Source: Antilocapra americana (taxonomy: Eukaryota > Chordata > Mammalia > Artiodactyla > Antilocapridae). From it: 64,000 nucleotides of DNA. How positions within the stretch are numbered: position 1 is the first letter of the stretch; every line of letters starts with the position of its first letter. The notes under the pieces were generated by a model. The model saw only the letters and a program-made list of their open reading frames with translations. It was not told where the DNA came from and ran no database searches. The position numbers and the translations under genes are program-made. The stretch lies in assembly GCA_007570785.1 (NCBI GenBank), contig ML664174.1, positions 2,301,504 to 2,365,503 on the forward strand, in the 5' to 3' direction. Shown here piece by piece: positions 31,093 through 40,950 of the stretch.

Positions 31093-31527
31093 TGTAATAT
31101 CTCCAAATAGATTGGCTAAATAAGACAGGTTCTTACTTCATAGGTTCTTACTTCCTAGGGGGAATCACACCAGATTGGCAGGGTAAGTCCATGAAGTCAT
31201 TTTTGGACCCAGTTTTTTTTTTTTTTTACACAGTTTTTCATTGCTTTTTTTCATCCCAGTTTTTCAAAATCTGGGAAGCAGCTTGTTATTAAGGGGTTTC
31301 CATTCACATCCCATGGCTTAAACTTAGTCACATGGCCATATCCAGCTGCAAGGGATGTTGGGAAATGTAGTCTGGAGCAGATGATCATGTACTTAGGTAA
31401 ACCTTGGGGGTGAAGATTATTTTAGAAAGGGAGAAGGGAGAATGAATGGTGAGGGACAGTTAACAGTTTAAGAGTCAAGGAGATAGAGAAGTAAATGAAC
31501 TCTCATAACACATTTAGGTAATGCGCC
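31093..31527. other. Unique stretch with T-run and small tandem duplication
   Basis: A 15-base unit AGGTTCTTACTTCAT / AGGTTCTTACTTCCT is tandem at 31127-31156. A T15-16 run lies at 31212-31227. No gene is seen. Confidence 0.5.
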
Positions 31528-31536
31528 TCATAAGAG

Positions 31537-33203
31537 CATTGTTGTTCAGTCCCTAAGTTGTGTCCATCTCTTTGCAACCCTGTAAACTGCAGCAAGCCAG
31601 ACTTCTCTGGCTCCTCCATTGTCTCCTGGAGTTTGCTCAGATTCATGTCCATTGAGTTGGTGCTGCTATCCAACCTTCTCATCCTCTGCCACCACCTTCT
31701 CCTTTTGCCTTCAATCTTTCCCAGCGTCAGGGGCTTTTCTAGAGAGTCAGCTCTTCCCGTCAGGTGGCCAAAGTATTGGAGCTTCAGCTTCAGTGTCTGT
31801 CCCTCCAGTGAATATTCAGGGTTGATTTCCTTTAGGATGGACTGGTTCAATCTCCTTGCAGTCAAAGGACTCTCAAGAGTCTTCTTCAGCACCACAGTTT
31901 GAGAGCATCAGTTCTTCGGTGCTCAGCCTTCTTTGTGGTCCAACTCTCACATCTGTACGTGACTCCTGGAAAAGCCATAGCTTTGATTATACAGCATCTT
32001 TGTTGGCAAAGTGATGTTTCTGCTTTTTAGTACACTGTCCAGGTTTGTCATTGTCTTCCTTCCAAGGAGCAAGTGTCTTTTAATTTCATGGCTGCAGTCA
32101 CTGTCCACAGTGACTTGGGAGCCCAAGAAAATAAAATCTGTCATTGCTTGCACTTTTCCCCTTCTATTCGCTGTGAGGTGATAGGACTGTTTGCCATGAT
32201 CTTAGTTTTGTGAATGCTGAGTTTCAAGCCAGCCTTTTCACGCTCTTTTTTCATCTTCATCAGGAGACTCTTTAGTTCCTCTTCACTTTCTGCCATTAGA
32301 GTGGTAACATCTGCGTATCTGAGGTTGTTGATATTTCTTCTGGAAATCTTGATTCCAGCTTGAGTTTCATCCAACCCAGCATTTTGCATAATGTATTCTG
32401 CATATAAGTTAAATAAGCAGGGTGACAGTATACAGCCTTGTCGTATTCCTTTCTCAATTTTGAACCAATCAGTTGTTCTACGTCTAGTTGTAACTGCTGC
32501 TTCTTGACCTGCATACAGATTTCTCAGGAGACAGGTAAAGTAGTCTGGTACTCCCATCTCTTTAAGAATTTTCCATAGTTTGTTGTGATCCACATAGTCA
32601 AAATCTTTAGCATAGTCAATGAAGCAGAAGTAGATACTTTTCTTGGATTTCCTTGCTTTCTGTATGATCTAACGTATGTTGACAATTTGATCTCTGATTA
32701 TTCTGCCTTTTCTTTTTTTTAAGTTTAATTTTTAATACTTATTTTATTTTAAAAATTTTATTTATTTATTTATTTATCTTTACATTATCGTGTTGGTTTT
32801 GCCATACATTGATATTCTGCCTTATCTAAACTCAGCTTATACATCTGGAAGTTCTTAGTTCACATATTTCTGAAGCCTAGTTTGAAGGATTTTGAGTGTA
32901 ACCTTGCTAGCATGTGAAATGAGCACAATTTTCTGGTAGTTTGAACATTCTTGGCATTGCCCTTCATTGGGATTGGAATGAAAACTGAACTTTTCCAGGC
33001 CTGTGGCCATTGCTGTGTTTCCCAAATTTGTTAACATATTGAGTGCAGCACTTTAACAGCATCATTTGTCAGGGTTTTGAATAGCCCAGCTGGAATTCCA
33101 TCACCTCCACTAGCTTTGTGCATAGTAATGTAAGGCTCACTTGACTTCACACTCCAGGATGTCCAGTTCTAGCTGAGTGACCACACTGTCATGGTTATCT
33201 GGG
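31537..33203 (-). mobile_element. BovB LINE, 1.67-kb 5'-truncated copy, minus strand, 9-bp TSD
   Basis: This is a non-LTR RTE-clade retrotransposon. On the minus strand it contains, in order, the linker upstream of the reverse transcriptase (33200-32830), the reverse transcriptase (about 32830-32140) and the C-terminal domain. The longest intact piece is the 150-codon frame 32593-32141, with the RT motif RQGCILSPCLFNLYAEYIM. The catalytic YADD is YADV (32306-32317), so the second aspartate is lost. The duplication TCATAAGAG (31528-31536, 33204-33212) bounds the copy. The N-terminal endonuclease is absent. Confidence 0.93.
32710..32812 (-). mobile_element. Short bovid L1 3' end inside BovB, minus strand, 11-bp TSD
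   Basis: A T-rich block (antisense poly-A and (TTTA)n) ends in ctttacattatcgtgttggttttgccatacattga, the antisense 3' end of a ruminant L1. The duplication TATTCTGCCTT is at 32699-32709 and 32813-32823. It interrupts the BovB reverse-transcriptase region, so it is younger than the BovB. Confidence 0.9.
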
Positions 33204-33257
33204 TCATAAGAGGACCAGCTAGAATCCTTGAGTACGAAAATATCTTTTGGTCCTCAT

Positions 33258-33400
33258 GGGGTCGTAGGCTTGAGATTCAGACTTCTAGGTTCAAATTCCA
33301 GCTTTCTCTTTCACCTCTGACACCTAACCCTGAGGGCTGGTGTCAGGATTAGATGTTAACCTATATGAAGCTCTTAGGAGATGGTCTGAACCAAAGCCAG
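33258..33400 (+). mobile_element. MIR SINE fragment, plus strand
   Basis: The tRNA-like and core parts remain: cttgagattcagacttctaggttcaaattccagc and ggctggtgtcaggattagatgttaacctatatgaagctc. The middle is degraded. Confidence 0.6.
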
Positions 33401-35480
33401 GGCTCAGGAAGAATAAACTATTCCCACTGGGGAGTGAGGGTGGAATGTGTTTGAGAAAGTCTCTTGACTCAAGGGTGTCCGGAGAATTGCCCATGGGTTC
33501 ATTATCTTTTTCAGGTTTACATCTTCCCAGAGGCCTTGTCTCTCTGGATGCAACATTGGGCACTGAACCCTTGCCCCCCTCATCACTGAGAAATGCTAAT
33601 GAAGATAAACAAAGCTATCTGAACAGGCTGGTGTTTTGAGAAAAATAGAATCAATTTGTGTTAGTCTGGACTGGATATAAGGGAAGAATTTAGAGAGGAT
33701 GTTTCAAGGTCACACTTAGCCTTCAATAGCTTGAGTAGGATCCAGTGCATTTAGTACATGGTCCACAGACCTCTTCTTGAGTGTGTCTTCAAGTAAAGAG
33801 CTCTAGAAATTCTTTTTAAACTCTGCTGCTTAGCTAAATAAAAGGGATGGTGAGCAGTGAGTCTTCACTGGGGGCCAGGGAGGACTTTACTCTTGAGGAA
33901 GGCCCTGGTAACCTTTCGAGGGCCCTTACAGCAAGAGGAGAAACATGGAAAAGCTGCCCTCACTGGGTGCTGCACTGGCAGAAATTGGGGTGTCTTCTTA
34001 CTGGGAACTGGTGTTCTGTAATACACAGAGGGTATCACATTTTCCATCTCCTACAGGTGTCATGTGGAAAGAGAACTTCTCTTGCTTCAGAGCAAGAGCC
34101 TTAACTTCCTGTGGCAACTCACACAGTGAATAGATTTTAGCAGAAAAATAAACAGACGTTGGAAAATAGTTTTCAACCAGCTTTCTGTACTGTCTCATCT
34201 CTGGGTCTGAGGAGCTTTCATACCTTTTTCAGGTCTTTTTCTAAGACAGAATCTGTTTAGAATTGGATCTCACACTCTTCTGGAAAGAGCACAGGATGCC
34301 ATGTCACAATGGGCACCATTTTTGATTCTCTAAAAGCATGTAATTGACTTCCAGGAAATGGGATGGACATGGGAGAAGGGAGCACATGTTGAAAGTTTCA
34401 TATTTGTTTAGAAATCCCTGTTCCTGTAGAGAGGCCAGCAAAGATGGGCCAGGGGCATGAGTGCAGCATCGGAGACCTGGGTCAGAGCTAGTTCAAGGGC
34501 AGGGAGGCAGGTGGTTGTGTTCCTGCCTGTTGCTCATAACCTTAGTTGAACTTCTGGATTTGACCTCTAGGTATTATGAAGATCCTACATCTGACTGGCT
34601 TGCGACTTTATTGGCCACATCCTAGAGTTTTCACCCACATATTCTTCAGCTCTGTGAACCTCCTTTCTTCCCTATTACTGGTTCGTAGCTAGGCTTTCAT
34701 TGTTCCTTACCACTGGGATCAATCTTTTCTTCTTCTTCCCTTAAGAAAGGCTTATCAAGTGGATAGAGCAGTAGTGGGACCTGATTAAACTTGGGTCTCC
34801 CATTCCTGGAGGACTCAAATGAAATTTTGGGGTTATCTCTGTGTGAGGTTTTATGTGCCGTTCCCAAGGTGTTCATCATAAGACATCCACTGTACAGTCT
34901 GTGCCTGGGCCACACCATCCAAGGGGCACTCTCTGAATTAATATTTTAAAAGAAACAGATCTTGTAATTCTCTTGACATCATCATTATTTTACATTGTAT
35001 TTAAGTTTGTGTGTGTATATATGTGAAGAGTGTGAATTTGTTGTGTAAACATTAAAAATGTGCCTTATGTGTAGCAATCCTGCTTTGCATTTCTTTGATT
35101 TTTTAATAACCTGGGCACCTTCTGAGAGGCCCTGTATTGGAGCCTGCCAGATTAGTGGTGAGCAATCCGTTTTACACAAGAGGGCAATTCAGGAAAAGTA
35201 AACAAACATATTTACCGGCTCTTATTTTTTTTTCCCCTCCAATCAAAATGAAGAGAGTTTTATTGAGTTTCATGACCCAGGAGAGGGTGGGGCATCAAGG
35301 AATGTTGATCCTTATAATTTACTGAGAAGATAAGATCAAGGAATTTTATTCTTAGAATGTACTGAGAAAACAGATGGTGCTTTTTAGTCATTGAAAACTT
35401 ACATCCACCATTTGCAGAGTGTTTTCTAACTTTCCATTCTTGAGTTAGACCTCTGGATGCCTGTGTGAGCTTCATCACTG
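33401..35480. other. Unique stretch, no gene recognised
   Basis: This is two kilobases without a repeat I can name. Frames of 60-99 codons (for example 33340-33639 plus) have no recognisable domain. A T10 run at 35225-35235 and a short TG/TATA run at 35009-35025 are the only low-complexity features. Confidence 0.5.
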
Positions 35481-35578
35481 CACAGACTAGTCCTGTAACC
35501 TATGAGTTGGTGTTTTGTGCATGTTAGTACCTCTCTTGCCCAGTATAGTGCCCAGCACATAATAAGGGCTTGGTAAAC
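35481..35578 (+). mobile_element. MIR/L2 3'-terminal fragment, plus strand
   Basis: The text ttgcccagtatagtgcccagcacataataagggcttggtaaac is the common 3' terminus style of MIR and L2. It is cut by the Bov-tA that follows. Confidence 0.55.
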
Positions 35579-35743
35579 AGAGACATGGGTTCAATTCCTG
35601 AGTTGGGAAGATCACCTGGAGCAGGAAATGGCAATCTACTCCAGGATTCTTGCCTGGGAAATCCCATGGACAGAGGAGCCTAGTGGGCTACAGTCCATGG
35701 GGCTACGTGAGTCGGACATGACTTAGCAACTAAACAACATAAG
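35579..35743 (+). mobile_element. 5'-truncated Bov-tA, plus strand
   Basis: It begins inside the head at agagacatgggttcaattcc and runs to ttagcaactaaacaac. The flanks TAAGGGCTTG and TAAGGCTTG (about 35562 and 35745) are an imperfect duplication. Confidence 0.9.
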
Positions 35744-35753
35744 GCTTGTTAGA

Positions 35754-35997
35754 AAGCTCTATGGTATAATGGTGAAGAAGGCAGATTCTAGCCAGACCTC
35801 CTAGTCTGTCACTTACTGGCTGTGTGAGTGTGAGCAAGTTTCTTAACCTCTCTGGGCCTCAGTGTCAGTCTGCAAAGTGGGGGTTGTGCAATCTTTACCC
35901 TATAGATGGAGACTGAATAAATTAATGTATGTGAACACTCAGAGCCATGTGTAAACCCTGCATACGAGTTAGCTGTTACTATAAATATTGTTATTGA
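35754..35997 (+). mobile_element. MIR SINE, plus strand, near full length
   Basis: It reads ggtataatggtgaagaaggc, gtctgtcacttactggctgtgtgag, aagtttcttaacctctctggg, cagtctgcaaagtgggggtt, and ends agttagctgttactataaatattgttattg. Confidence 0.88.
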
Positions 35998-36481
35998 ACC
36001 GAATGGAAACCCCATTTGCCTGTGGTATTAGAGCCTTCATAGAGAATCACTTTCCCTCTCTGGCTTCTAATCTGTCACCATTGATCAGCTTTTCTTTCCA
36101 TTCTCTATCTATAAACATGGATTTGGTTTCCATATAAAATAATGATGTCTTTTCCCTTCATTCCAAACATTTTTTAAAGAGAAGGAAAACAAAATCCAAA
36201 GCCCCCAAATGTTTCCGAAGCAAACTTGGGTCCAGCTGAAATGGATAGTGCAGTGGATTAATTACCCGGGTGGAGTTTGCACATCTAAATTTTGTAAAAC
36301 CGTTCCTTTCCAAAGAAAGTGCCAGTTTCTCTGTGGCCTCTTTCATCACTTCTCACAGAAGCCTCTTCTGCCACATTCAGCTAAGCAGTCTTTGCATGGA
36401 CAGGAGAGCTCCCAGGAACGATGCATTCCAGACGAAATCTGGCTCCAAGGGCCCTGTCCACCTGACGGCTTTCCTTTTAGA
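35998..36481. other. Unique stretch, no gene recognised
   Basis: Plus frames 36209-36634 (141 codons) and 36270-36674 (134 codons) begin here but run on into the Bov-tA SINE, so their length is partly SINE-derived. No domain is recognised. Confidence 0.5.
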
Positions 36482-36688
36482 GACTTCCCTGGTGGCTCAG
36501 ACAGTAAAGCATCTGCCTACAGTGCAGGAGACCCAGGTTCAATCCCTGGGTTGGGAAGGTCTCCTGGAGAAGGAAATGGCAACCTGTTTCAATATTCCTG
36601 CCTGGAAAATCCTACGGATGGAGGAGCCTGGTAGGCTACAGTCCCTGGGATCACAAAGAGTCGGACACTACTGAGGGACTTCACTTTT
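36482..36688 (+). mobile_element. Bov-tA SINE, plus strand
   Basis: The sense copy runs from gacttccctggtggctcaga to agagtcggacactactgagg with moderate divergence (for example tgtttcaatattcctgcctg). Confidence 0.93.
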
Positions 36689-36758
36689 ACCTTCGTTTTT
36701 GTTCCATGTCTTTTTTTTTCTTCTTAATTTTAAACCTCAAAGTACATCATACATACAG

Positions 36759-36892
36759 TGTGTATATGCTAAGTCGCTTCATATGTGTTAGACTCTTTGC
36801 AATCCTATGGACTGTTGCCCATCAGGCTCCTCTGTTCATGGGGATTCTCCAGGCAAGAATACTGGAGTGGGCTGTCATGCACTTCCCCAGGA
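36759..36892 (-). mobile_element. Truncated Bov-tA, minus strand, 10-bp TSD
   Basis: It reads atgctaagtcgcttcatatg, ccatcaggctcctctgttca, tactggagtgggctgtcatg. ATACATACAG flanks it at 36749-36758 and 36893-36902. Confidence 0.92.
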
Positions 36893-37408
36893 ATACATAC
36901 AGAAAAGTATACATTTATGCAGCTCAGTAAATTCTCACAAATTAAATTTACTTATGTCATCACTGTCCAGGTTAAGAAACAAGAAAGAGAACAGAAGTCC
37001 ACCTTTGCCCCTTCCAGTTACTATCACACCTCCTAGCCCATCCCCAAGGGTGACCATCATGATTGTAACCCTCCATGGACTGGAATCTTCTGGCATGTTC
37101 ACTTTAGTGTCTGGATTCCCCCATCAACATCATGAGATTCATTCATAATATGGGCTGTAGTTGTAGGTCTTGCATTCTGGGTACTGGGTAGTATACTGTC
37201 ATATGAATATACCATGATTTCTTTGCTGGTTCTATTCTTGTTGGGCATATTGCAGTTTCTGGCTTGTGATTTCTCTGAGTTGTGCTATGAGGAGACCTGA
37301 AGTGTGCCTACCTGCTGGTGGGATGGCTAGGTTCCAGGTAGGCTGTGTCCAGTAGATGCTGCCAAGAGCTCGTCCAGAGCAGGGGGTGCCCATCATCTGC
37401 TTGATTTT

Positions 37409-37552
37409 TTTTTTTTAAGCTGAGCTACCCGGCATGCAGGATCTTAGTTCCCTGACCAGGGATCGAACCTGCGGTGCCCCCCATCCCTCGCCCTCCCCCG
37501 CCCCTGCAGTGGAAGTGCTGTCTCTTAACCATTGAACCACCAGGAAAGTCCC
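37409..37552 (-). mobile_element. CHR SINE, minus strand, 16-bp TSD
   Basis: Short poly-T, then catgcaggatcttagttccctgaccagggatcg, a C-rich expanded centre (37471-37508) and ttaaccattgaaccaccaggaaagtcc. The duplication TCATCTGCTTGATTTT is at 37393-37408 and 37553-37568, the longest target duplication in the window. The C-rich expansion is G-quadruplex-prone on the minus strand. Confidence 0.94.
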
Positions 37553-37676
37553 TCATCTGCTTGATTTTATGAAGAAAAGTATTCCACATTCAGAGCTGAT
37601 TTGAGTTTTAGAGCAGAATAATATATTAATTCTGCAGATTTTTGTCATTCCTATTGCTCCCCTCTGATGCGTTATG

Positions 37677-37810
37677 GTTGGATGGCATCACCAACTCAAT
37701 GGGCATGAGTTTGAGCAAACTCCAGGAGACAGTGAAGGACAGGGAAGCCTGGTGTGCTGTAGTCCATGGGGTTGCAAAGAGTCGGACACGACTGAGTGAC
37801 TGAACAACTC
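37677..37810 (+). mobile_element. BovB LINE 3' end, plus strand, 10-bp TSD
   Basis: The sense BovB terminus: ttggatggcatcaccaactc, caaactccaggagacagtga, aagagtcggacacgactgag, tgactgaacaact. ATGCGTTATG flanks it at 37667-37676 and 37811-37820. This is only the last 134 bases of the element. Confidence 0.94.
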
Positions 37811-37820
37811 ATGCGTTATG

Positions 37821-38439
37821 AACCATATGGTAACCCGGCAAATTCACTCGAGTTGCTGAAACTGCTTCTTTTCAGGAAGGTTCTTAAAAGGCTTAGAACT
37901 GCTACCCTCCCAAAGCATCTCCTTTTTTCAGGAACAGAAAATCCTAATTACCACATCCCCTGCAAAAGGAGTACACCTATCTCCACCACCTTACACATTT
38001 TATTGAATGCAATTTAGATCTTAGGGAGCTTTTGAGTGAAAATCAGACATCAGTGAGATTTCCGATTTTCCACAATCTGCTCAATGGAAGATTCCTCTTA
38101 CAACTTCGGTTACAGCTGCTCCTCTTTGGAATGTGACAAAGCCTGGCGGGCAGAGAGTCAAAAGTCCTTCCATCTAGTCCTGACTTTGGGTTGTAAACGA
38201 TCGGAGTGCAAGGTGCTTCCAGAAGGCCGAGAGACAGAGGCCTCCCCATCCAGTCCCAGCAACTTTCTAAAGAAGGACCTCCAAGTCTTAGAGGGAGCTG
38301 AATTGAAACAGTTACTTTTGGCTTGCCCTCCCTTCCTTGACTGTCAGAACAACAAGCTAGAAGCAATATCCTATAGAATAACAGCAAAAATAGCACTTCA
38401 CATGTGGCTCCCTCCTAACAACCTCTCACAAAAGCACTC
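37821..38439. other. Unique stretch, no gene recognised
   Basis: Opposed frames 38084-38494 plus (136 codons) and 38043-38396 minus (117 codons) overlap. Neither shows a domain I know. No named repeat is seen. Confidence 0.5.
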
Positions 38440-38585
38440 CCGAATTCTGCACCACCAGGCAGTTATTATTTTACTTTACAGGTGGGAAAATTAAGGCCTA
38501 GGGAGTTGACACAGTAAGACCCTGCAGGAACTAAGAGTGGGAGGTCAGACCCACGCCTGGGGTTTGCACTTCTAAGAGCAGAGGG
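38440..38585 (-). mobile_element. MIR SINE, minus strand
   Basis: Antisense MIR: gttattattttactttacaggtgggaaaattaagg, acagtaagaccctgcagg, and a tRNA-like end gtttgcacttctaagagcag. Confidence 0.75.
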
Positions 38586-38724
38586 GTCCTATTCTAAGGG
38601 GACTTTTAAGGATGATGTGACCCTATTGGAGCTCATGATCATGTCTTTTGGTGGATTACTTTCACATCCTGCTCTTGGGCACTTTGTCCTGTTAGAAAAT
38701 GGTCTTCGGTGAGGACATATGTAC

Positions 38725-39015
38725 AAGGAGTTTATTGCTATTCTGTATGTAATGGCCAAGAATTAAAACTCAGTGAATACCTGTCATTAGGGAAGTGGTC
38801 CGATAGCAATGGTACCTTCATCCTGTGGGTCATTACAGAACCGTTAAAAGGATTTGAGCAATGTATGGCAGAATAAATAATAATAAATAAGAAGGAGAAG
38901 AGTATATACCTCTCCCCAAATCCCTATTTATGTATGTTTGTGTGTGTAAAATTATTTATATGGGTATGAGGAAAAACACAGAAGGACACAGACTGAAATG
39001 CTAACATGGGCCACA
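38725..39015 (+). mobile_element. L1M 3'-end, plus strand
   Basis: Sense L1 3' text: gtaatggccaagaattaaaactcagtg, attagggaagtggtccgatag, cattacagaaccgttaaaaggatttg, and later aaaaacacagaaggacacagactgaaatgctaac. It is the only sizeable L1M in the sense orientation here. Confidence 0.65.
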
Positions 39016-39409
39016 TGGGGAAGCAGGGTCAGAGCTGGGGTGCTGATGCGGGAAGACAGAGTATAGGAAAAGAGTGTAAGTGATAAAATGCATTTGAATA
39101 AATTACATATATATGCACACATATGCATAAAGAAACTCATAAAAAGTATATGCATAAATAAAAAATTCAAACAAACAAAAGAGAGGTTCCAATAAGAACA
39201 AGGAAGCCTATATGGGTCAGTTAGCTTGGCAAGAATGAGAGCTCAGTTCTGCTGCCAAAGGCTTTACCCTCCAGGTCAGTTCTGTTGCAAGTGGAGGCCA
39301 TGGGTCAGAAGGGGTCAGGGAAAATGTGTGGGTGGCAGAGCACGGACACCCTGCTGTGTCCAGCAAACCGATACAAGCACAGTCTTTGACGAGTCTATTA
39401 CATATTGGC
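39016..39409. other. Unique stretch, A-rich on plus strand
   Basis: No gene is seen. The tract 39095-39185 is rich in TATGCATA and AAATAAA units. Confidence 0.45.
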
Positions 39410-39545
39410 ATTTTTGTAACGTCTCACAGCTATCTTTATCCCCATTTTGTGGATGAGGAAAACTGAGAGCAGATACTCTCAGCCACATAGTGAGTGAGTA
39501 GTGCTGAGACTCAAGTCCAGGTCTGTCAGAGTCTAGGACTCTTGG
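39410..39545 (-). mobile_element. MIR SINE, minus strand
   Basis: Antisense MIR: tatctttatccccattttgtggatgaggaaaactgag, cagccacatagtgagtgag, ctgagactcaagtccaggtctg. Confidence 0.82.
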
Positions 39546-40861
39546 TTTTTAGGCCTCATCACAACTTGGAGTTCACATCCCGCCCCTTTTAATGAGATGA
39601 TCAGGGCTGGCCTGCTTTGATCCGAACTGATATTTCTGCAGGGCCTGTCTCACAGATGTGCGTCCTAAAGGGTTTTGTCATTGAAGCCAGCCGAGCCACC
39701 ATCTAGTGAATGTTTCCTGTGTGTACTCGCTGGCCTGGTTTTGGATGGCAGAGTTTCTTACCTGTGTGTGTGCGCGAAGCAGTCTGTTCGGGCTTCTGTT
39801 CTCAGGGGAGCAGGGCTCCATGGAAAAGTAGGGCATGTGGACACCTACCTGAGACAGGTGAAAGGCAGGCTGGCTTGTTTAAAAGGAGGACAGTGTTAGC
39901 AAGCCCGACATCTGGCCCCCGAACCATATCAGCAACGTTTTTGGGAATAAATGCTTGGGCTTTCATGGGGATCTGTCTCCTACCTCTTCTCACCGACTGC
40001 CTTCCTCCCCACACCCCGCCCCAGCCCCATTAAACACAAAGGAACTAACAGTGGTGGCTTGTTTGGTGGCTTGGTAATGTGGCTTCCATCTAAATCCCTG
40101 AGCGCCTATGCTGTCACCAAGGGTCCCTGAAAGTGAATACGTAAGATAAAAATCTCAGTTCTGCATATCAATGTCACCTGGGATGACCTTTCTCTATCCT
40201 TTACCTTGGTTTCCTCATTCATAAGATGGGCGTTGGATTTTTTTTGTCTTGCTTAAGATGAAAAGAATATATTTGTGATGTATAATTTTTTTTTTAAACA
40301 CAAAACACATGTTATAGATCCAATAAGATGAAGTCAGTTCTCTCTGTTAGTTTTTGGCTGAAAGTTTTTTATGTAATAAGTCTGGACGTTTCCAGTGCTA
40401 TAGGGCCCCTGTTTTGTACCGGGTGCTGTGTCTTAACAATGTCATTTGATGACTTCCAGGAGCGGTCCTGTTGCCTAAAGTTTAAGTTGACCGCAGAGGG
40501 TGGGCCGGCTGCAGGCCCTTCCTGGGCCCTACTGCCCTTCAGCGTGGCAGATGGCTGCCATTTCCCTGGTGGGGCTGCAGCAGCTGGAGCTCAAGCTGCC
40601 CGCCGCCTTCTTTCACTGCCTGGCAGAAGCCCCTCAGATCCCACAGCGGAGGACAAAAAGAGGAGAAGGCATAATAGCCAGCTGTTGTGTTCACTTGAGG
40701 GTTTTGGGCAAGGCTCGCCCCTGCCCGAGTGTTTGCTCTCTGCCCACAGGTTGTAGATTGAGCCTCACGGCCGGGGACCAACTGCCTGGTCTCTCAGAGC
40801 CTTGGTTTCTCTCTTTCTTGTTAGGATGAGCCTATGTAACTGTCATGATTGGGAACAGTCA
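39546..40861. other. Unique stretch with a GC-richer block, no exon supported
   Basis: A MIR scrap lies at 40195-40235 (cttggtttcctcattcataagatggg). The block 40440-40800 is GC-richer and holds two overlapping plus frames (142 and 109 codons), but lacks a convincing acceptor polypyrimidine tract and any recognised domain. T8 and T10 runs lie at 40238 and 40288. Confidence 0.5.
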
Positions 40862-40950
40862 TCCTTTTATTAGTTCCTTGAAGACTGGGACTCTAGTACC
40901 TGGTGCAGTGCTTGGCACACAGTAAGGACCCAAAGAAATGCTTTTCATTT
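40862..40950 (+). mobile_element. L2 LINE 3' terminus, plus strand
   Basis: Phrases ttccttgaagactgggactctagtacctggtgcagtgcttggcacacagtaaggaccc match the L2 end. Confidence 0.8.

Larger units (their letters stand above)
36712..37666 (-). mobile_element. L1M 3'-end region, minus strand, with three younger insertions
   Basis: Antisense old-L1 text: gtatacatttatgcagctcagtaaattc, ccctccatggactggaatc, gtagtatactgtcatatgaatataccatgatttc, ttgttgggcatattgcagtttctggc. It is interrupted by a Bov-tA (36759-36892) and a CHR (37409-37552), and is followed by a BovB end (37677-37810). The right boundary is vague. Confidence 0.65.

Noticed and set aside
40440..40800. GC-richer block as a possible exon
   Set aside because: No polypyrimidine tract before the candidate acceptor, no recognised protein family and no paired donor I could defend.
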